Assembly: GCA_004556705.1 (NCBI GenBank)
Contig: SFGA01000055.1
Location: forward strand, 1 to 7,268
Length of the DNA: 7,268 nt
Reading direction: 5' to 3'
From: Ruminococcus sp.
Lineage (GTDB): Bacteria; Bacillota; Clostridia; Oscillospirales; Acutalibacteraceae
Shown here: positions 5,025 through 7,268 of the stretch, one piece after another
Numbering within the stretch: position 1 is the stretch's first letter
How the letters are laid out: each line of letters opens with the position of its first letter
Program-made: the position numbers and the translations under genes
The notes under the pieces: generated by a model
Told to the model about the DNA's origin: nothing
Database searches by the model: none
The model's input: only the letters and a program-made list of their open reading frames with translations

Positions 5025-5623
5025 ATTCCCCTCCTGTTTTTCTCCTTGCCATAAACCTTGTTTATATCATCGAGCAGCCCTGTCTTTCCCTTTGCGTCAA
5101 TGTATGATGCAATATACTTCATGGCCTGCATATGTGCCGTTTCGCTCTTCTCGAGCTTGGACATGATCTCCTTCAGTTTGTCCTGGGCTTCCTTGCCGGA
5201 ACTCCTGACCGTCATTTCAGCCCTCTCGATGGCCTTGCCGTTTTTGCCTGAACTGTTGATTACCTCGGCAAACAGTCCGTTGTTCTCCATCAGGAACTCG
5301 CTGAACCTTTCTTCCGAAAGTAAGGATGAAAGGCTTATGGTTATCCGTGTGCTGGCTCCAGCCAGAGCTTCACAAGCCGGACGCACAAGATCCGTTTCCT
5401 GTTTCTTCAGGAATGCGAAAACCTGATCCATGCGCTTGATAAGTCTCTGCATTTCCTGTGCCGGGCTTTCATGCTCGACCGGGTTTATACCGTACTTTTC
5501 GAAGTAGTTGATGGCATGAGTAAGGAACTCCATTTTTGACACACCGTTTGCCTTGGCCAGACGGTCAAGTTTAGTAAAAGTGGTACGTTCTACCGCTACC
5601 GTTGTTTTGCTGTCTTTTTCCAT
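5021..5623 (-). CDS. btgA: Mobilisation accessory protein, BfmA/BtgA family
   Basis: A 200-residue accessory protein for plasmid mobilisation. Residues about 6-50 (TTVAVERTTFTKLDRLAKAN, then GVSKMEFLTHAINYFEKYG) form a ribbon-helix-helix domain for binding the transfer origin. The rest is largely helical, with coiled-coil-like stretches (about 57-80 and 150-175) and a basic tail (KEKNRRGI). In Bacteroides plasmids and transposons such proteins help the relaxase load at oriT and may repress their own promoter. It is the first gene of the - strand operon, and its stop overlaps the relaxase start. Upstream sequence holds large inverted repeats that could be its binding sites. The symbol rests on family resemblance. 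Confidence 0.85.
   Translation of the reverse strand: MEKDSKTTVAVERTTFTKLDRLAKANGVSKMEFLTHAINYFEKYGINPVEHESPAQEMQRLIKRMDQVFAFLKKQETDLVRPACEALAGASTRITISLSSLLSEERFSEFLMENNGLFAEVINSSGKNGKAIERAEMTVRSSGKEAQDKLKEIMSKLEKSETAHMQAMKYIASYIDAKGKTGLLDDINKVYGKEKNRRGI
5028..5035 (-). promoter_or_regulatory. Strong Shine-Dalgarno site for the relaxase
   Basis: Read on the - strand, AGGAGGGG ends three bases before the relaxase ATG and lies inside the last codons of the btgA-like gene. Such strong Shine-Dalgarno matches are uncommon in Bacteroidales, whose messages usually start without one. With the ATGA overlap it suggests translational coupling. The spacing is shorter than the usual 5-9 bases if counted from the last G, though AGGAGG itself sits at a workable distance. 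Confidence 0.5.
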
Positions 5624-5639
5624 GATACTATAAGGCTTA

Positions 5640-5699
5640 TTATAACGAATAAATATATTAACTTGTTGGTTTACAAGGTAGTATATTTTTTCGTTATAA
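5640..5699. repeat. 18-base inverted repeat upstream of btgA
   Basis: TTATAACGAATAAATATA (5640-5657) is repeated inverted at 5682-5699 with one mismatch in 18, around a 24-base spacer. A third, partial TATAACGG follows at 5706-5713. The start codon of the btgA-like gene is only 16 bases away, so the left arm lies in its leader and the pair probably covers its promoter. An operator bound by the ribbon-helix-helix protein is the simplest reading. Confidence 0.6.
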
Positions 5700-5725
5700 C
5701 CAACATATAACGGTTAATTTTTCTA

Positions 5726-5746
5726 ATGCTTTGATAATCAAAGCAT
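5726..5746. repeat. Perfect 21-base palindrome
   Basis: ATGCTTTGAT-A-ATCAAAGCAT, two 10-base arms around one base. It contains TTTGAT and ATCAAA, the same half-sites as the promoter repeats at 1390-1412 and 6080-6102 but packed tightly. It may be a protein binding site or part of the transfer origin. Confidence 0.6.
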
Positions 5747-5757
5747 AACCCCGTAGG

Positions 5758-5796
5758 GCAAGAGGAAAAAACAGGGCTTGCCCGGTTTCCTCTTGC
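5758..5796. repeat. Hairpin with 11-base arms around GGGCTTGCCC
   Basis: GCAAGAGGAAA (5758-5768) and TTTCCTCTTGC (5786-5796) are perfect inverted repeats. Between them lies the small palindrome GGGCTTGCCC (5774-5783). The two can form a long hairpin with an internal stem. Such a structure about 135 bases upstream of a mobilisation operon is a good oriT candidate; a transcription attenuator for the leader is an alternative. Confidence 0.5.
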
Positions 5797-5882
5797 TGTT
5801 CTATCGAACACCCTCCCCAGCGCGAAATTAGCAAAGGGGACGGGGAGAGATGGAACCTATCCCACACACGTGAACATCCACG

Positions 5883-6050
5883 AAAACCGCACACCCGGTA
5901 CACAACAGAATTACCTAACAAAACCGCACAACAGAACGTGTCCGGAACACCACACAAAACTCATCGGTCGGGGAGCGCCGCACGGCAAGGGGGTGTACCA
6001 ACACTCCCGACGAGTGCAGCCGTTTGCAGTGCAAATCAGTGTGCGGTTTT
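5883..6050. repeat. Long-range inverted repeat CCGCACAC and internal copy
   Basis: AAAACCGCACAC (5883-5894) and GTGTGCGGTTTT (6039-6050) are perfect inverted repeats 144 bases apart. A direct copy, AAAACCGCACA, lies at 5920-5930. Further nested pairs are GGTACAC (5896-5902) with GTGTACC (5993-5999), and the palindrome TTTGCA-g-TGCAAA (6023-6035). The stacked, nested order suggests a folded single strand, either in DNA during transfer or as an RNA. Confidence 0.5.
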
Positions 6051-6051
6051 A

Positions 6052-6102
6052 CTTGGATATCCGATATAAAATACCTAACTTTGATTATGTAACGAAATCA
6101 AA
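6052..6102 (+). promoter_or_regulatory. Promoter with overlapping inverted repeat, copy B
   Basis: CTTG (6052-6055) is followed after 20 bases by TAACTTTG (6076-6083), an exact -7 box, so transcription should begin around 6090 and drive the gene at 6115. The inverted repeat TTTGATT (6080-6086), nine bases, AATCAAA (6096-6102) overlaps the box and the start point. Positions 6076-6102 match 1386-1412 at 24 of 27 bases, suggesting shared control of the two promoters. Confidence 0.65.
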
Positions 6103-6114
6103 CAAAACAGACCT

Positions 6115-6429
6115 ATGGAAAAGGAACCAGGAAAAAAGACCGGAAAAGGTGGGGTAAGAGAAGGAGCCGGAAGAAAGGCTGTGTCCGGCATGTACACCAA
6201 GACCATGAGAGTGCCTACAGTAATGGAAGAAGAAGTGCTTTGCCTGATCGACATGTATTCGAACTGGCTGAAGTACGGGAAAATGGAAAAGGGTATGGCA
6301 AGGCGTACCACTCCGGAACAGAGAATGAGAGCTATCCGGTCAATACAGGAAATACTCGATTATGAGAAGCAGAGCCAGAAAGCGCACAAACAGGAAGAAG
6401 AGGATAAACGGCAGTTGTCTTTATTTTGA
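6115..6429 (+). CDS. Small basic DNA-binding-like protein with C-terminal clamp motif
   Basis: A 104-residue protein. The N-terminus is basic, with GGVREGAGRK (12-21), a Gly/Arg motif common before ribbon-helix-helix domains in phage and plasmid proteins. TKTMRVP (28-34) could be the ribbon strand, followed by a helix (TVMEEEVLCLIDMYSNWL). A charged helix (about 66-98) leads to the very end, KRQLSLF. QLSLF (100-104) is the canonical bacterial sliding-clamp-binding pentapeptide, also present in the plasmid initiator TrfA of RK2. That suggests contact with the replication clamp, but this is inference from five residues. The gene has its own consensus promoter and ends at a hairpin shared with the toxin-antitoxin module. 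It may act in replication control or in transfer. I do not recognise a named family. Confidence 0.7.
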   Translation: MEKEPGKKTGKGGVREGAGRKAVSGMYTKTMRVPTVMEEEVLCLIDMYSNWLKYGKMEKGMARRTTPEQRMRAIRSIQEILDYEKQSQKAHKQEEEDKRQLSLF

Positions 6430-6446
6430 TTCTGTCACAAATTCAA

Positions 6447-6489
6447 AAGGATTGCAGTAAGTTCCGAAACGGCACATACTGCAATCCTT
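6447..6489. terminator. Bidirectional terminator between convergent genes
   Basis: AAGGATTGCAGTA (6447-6459) and TACTGCAATCCTT (6477-6489) are perfect 13-base inverted repeats with a 17-base loop that has its own small stem (CCG-AAA-CGG). It lies 17 bases after the + strand gene and touches the stop codon of the - strand toxin, so it can serve both converging transcripts. Confidence 0.8.
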
Positions 6490-6758
6490 CATTTGTCGTC
6501 ATAGTGTCCCCAGGCTGAAATGATGAACACGATTACGGTAGTCTCGTTGATCATATACCTGATACGGTTCTTCTTGTCCAGCTGCCTTGACCATACACCC
6601 TCCAGGTATCTCAACTGTTCCGGATGCCCTGTACCCGTATATGGGTGTTCCCGGAGTTCATCCAGCAGCTTCTCCAGCTTCCTGAAAAGCTGCGGAGAGG
6701 ATTTTCTCATTAACAGGACATGTTTTACCGCTTCTTTGGAAAATTCTATCTCATACAT
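6489..6758 (-). CDS. yoeB: YoeB/Txe-family ribosome-dependent mRNA interferase toxin
   Basis: An 89-residue type II toxin that cuts messages at the ribosome when its antitoxin is lost, stabilising the plasmid. The YoeB pattern is clear: HPYTGTGHPEQL (38-49), WSRQLDKKNRIRYMI (56-70) and the end SAWGHYDDK. Glu47, Arg65, His85 and Tyr86 match the catalytic Glu46, Arg65, His83 and Tyr84 of E. coli YoeB, so it should be active. I placed the start at ATG 6758, which overlaps the antitoxin stop by eight bases. A GTG three codons upstream (6767) is possible. Its stop lies in the shared terminator. Confidence 0.93.
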   Translation of the reverse strand: MYEIEFSKEAVKHVLLMRKSSPQLFRKLEKLLDELREHPYTGTGHPEQLRYLEGVWSRQLDKKNRIRYMINETTVIVFIISAWGHYDDK

Positions 6759-7017
6759 TGCCTTCACCCTCTATACGGTTAAGAAAATCGTCCAGGGACT
6801 CGTTTTTAGCCATTCTGAAGGTATTTCCGCTCCTGACATCATCAATACCCCTCTGGATGGCCGCAAGCTCTTCCCTTGAAGGGAAATCGCCTTCTCTGAC
6901 CGCACACACCATGATAGGGGCTGCATTGCGTCTGGAGACCAGGATCGTTTCCGTCTCTGCCATTTCGAAGTATTTCTTCTGGTTGGCACGAAATTCGCGT
7001 GTTGTAACAATCTGCAT
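6751..7017 (-). CDS. yefM: YefM/Phd-family antitoxin
   Basis: An 88-residue antitoxin that neutralises the downstream YoeB and represses the operon. The start MQIVTTREFRANQKKYFEMAE is the typical Phd/YefM DNA-binding region, followed by ILVSRRNAAPIMV, the conserved strand pair of the fold. The C-terminal tail (NESLDDFLNRIEGE) is acidic and would wrap the toxin. I chose ATG 7017; a longer frame reaches 7128, but it crosses the promoter and lacks family similarity. It overlaps yoeB by eight bases, with antitoxin first as is usual. Confidence 0.93.
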   Translation of the reverse strand: MQIVTTREFRANQKKYFEMAETETILVSRRNAAPIMVCAVREGDFPSREELAAIQRGIDDVRSGNTFRMAKNESLDDFLNRIEGEGNV

Positions 7018-7042
7018 AGTTCTAACATATTGGTTTTCACTG

Positions 7043-7073
7043 CAAAAATAGGAATAAAAGCCAATAAAACAAA
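7043..7073 (-). promoter_or_regulatory. Promoter of the yefM-yoeB operon
   Basis: On the - strand TTTG (7073-7070), a 19-base spacer and TATTTTTG (7050-7043) fit the Bacteroides -33/-7 consensus exactly. Transcription would begin around 7036, about 19 bases before the yefM ATG. Confidence 0.72.
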
Positions 7074-7080
7074 GCTTTTG

Positions 7081-7098
7081 TGTACTTATTTGTGTACA
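7081..7098. promoter_or_regulatory. TGTACA-type operator candidate for YefM
   Basis: TGTGTACACG contains a TGTACA core (7093-7098). A second, imperfect core TGTACT lies at 7081-7086, with centres 12 bases apart. In E. coli the YefM-YoeB complex binds two TGTACA palindromes with about that centre spacing. Here the pair lies just upstream of the -33 box. Binding is inferred from this likeness. Confidence 0.55.
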
Positions 7099-7169
7099 CG
7101 CGCAGAAAGTTCGCTCCTTAAACCTCACTTCGTTCGGGAACTATTTGCTTTTGCTTTGTATCAAGCGGC

Positions 7170-7268
7170 AAAAACTTGGAAAATGAAGTGAAAACAAGTC
7201 ACATTTCCTCTAAAATCCCTTGTCTGTTTATAGCATCGTCTGTTATTATGCCTATCCACCCCCACAAA
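7170..7268. repeat. Second copy of the terminal repeat
   Basis: Identical to bases 1-99. After circular closure these bases are the same sequence counted twice and join the yefM upstream region to the origin. Confidence 0.93.

Larger units (their letters stand above)
5624..6114. other. Gene-free repeat-rich region, probable oriT and divergent promoters
   Basis: About 490 bases between the mobilisation operon (leftward) and the gene at 6115 (rightward) contain no convincing frame. They hold several inverted repeats: 5640-5657/5682-5699, the palindrome 5726-5746, 5758-5768/5786-5796 enclosing GGGCTTGCCC, CTCCCC/GGGGAG around 5812-5846, AAAACCGCACAC (5883-5894) against GTGTGCGGTTTT (6039-6050), and TTTGCAGTGCAAA (6023-6035). 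A transfer origin is expected next to the btgA-like gene, and relaxase sites normally sit beside an inverted repeat. I cannot place the nick. The right half is GC-rich and could also be transcribed as a structured RNA. Confidence 0.6.

Noticed and set aside
5694..6157. Frames of 87 and 95 residues in the repeat-rich intergenic region
   Set aside because: Both begin at or cross inverted repeats, have biased compositions unlike protein families, and oppose or overlap the promoter at 6052-6102.
7018..7128. N-terminal extension of the antitoxin to 125 residues
   Set aside because: The extra 37 codons cover the consensus promoter and operator; family similarity starts exactly at ATG 7017.

Overview
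The window is one complete small circular plasmid. Its first 99 bases (1-99) recur exactly as its last 99 (7170-7268), so the molecule closes at 7169 bp. The host is a gut Bacteroidales, most likely Bacteroides or Phocaeicola. The evidence is the promoter style (TAnnTTTG -7 boxes, sometimes with TTG or TTTG 19-21 bases upstream), few Shine-Dalgarno sites, a BfmA/BtgA-type mobilisation protein, and a lipoprotein with an acidic stretch after the lipid-anchored Cys.

Layout. An iteron origin (about 83-245) precedes a Rep_3-type initiator (297-1388, +). Next on the + strand come a small MKxGD protein (1426-1611), a ribbon-helix-helix/coiled-coil protein (1679-2179), a second small MKxGD protein (2193-2387) and an overlapping VapD-type ribonuclease (2375-2656). 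The last two lie between the real 3' end of the coiled-coil gene and a diverged second copy of that 3' end (2700-2771). On the - strand a compact toxin operon follows. It holds a lipoprotein toxin precursor (3039-3683) with a predicted Arg-Ala processing site before a 48-residue hydrophobic C-terminus. Twelve bases downstream is a 55-codon gene for a two-helix membrane protein (2859-3026), a strong immunity candidate. From context and architecture the toxin looks like BcpT, the proteolytically activated toxin described on a small mobile plasmid of Phocaeicola vulgatus/dorei; this is from memory and was not verified.

A - strand mobilisation operon (btgA-like 5021-5623, relaxase 4125-5024, four-base ATGA overlap) sits downstream of a gene-free, repeat-rich stretch (5624-6114) that is the likeliest oriT. 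A + strand gene (6115-6429) encodes a small basic DNA-binding-like protein ending in QLSLF, the sliding-clamp-binding pentapeptide. It shares a convergent hairpin terminator with a YefM/YoeB addiction module (- strand, 6489-7017).

Together these give a mobilisable plasmid with replication, transfer, one clear and one possible addiction module, and a bacteriocin-like cargo with candidate self-protection. The toxin region is markedly AT-rich and the mobilisation region more GC-rich, so the plasmid looks mosaic. Points most worth checking are the unlisted small membrane gene behind the toxin, the duplicated gene tail around the vapD cassette, the C-terminal clamp motif, and a near-identical 27-base promoter/operator element at 1386-1412 and 6076-6102.
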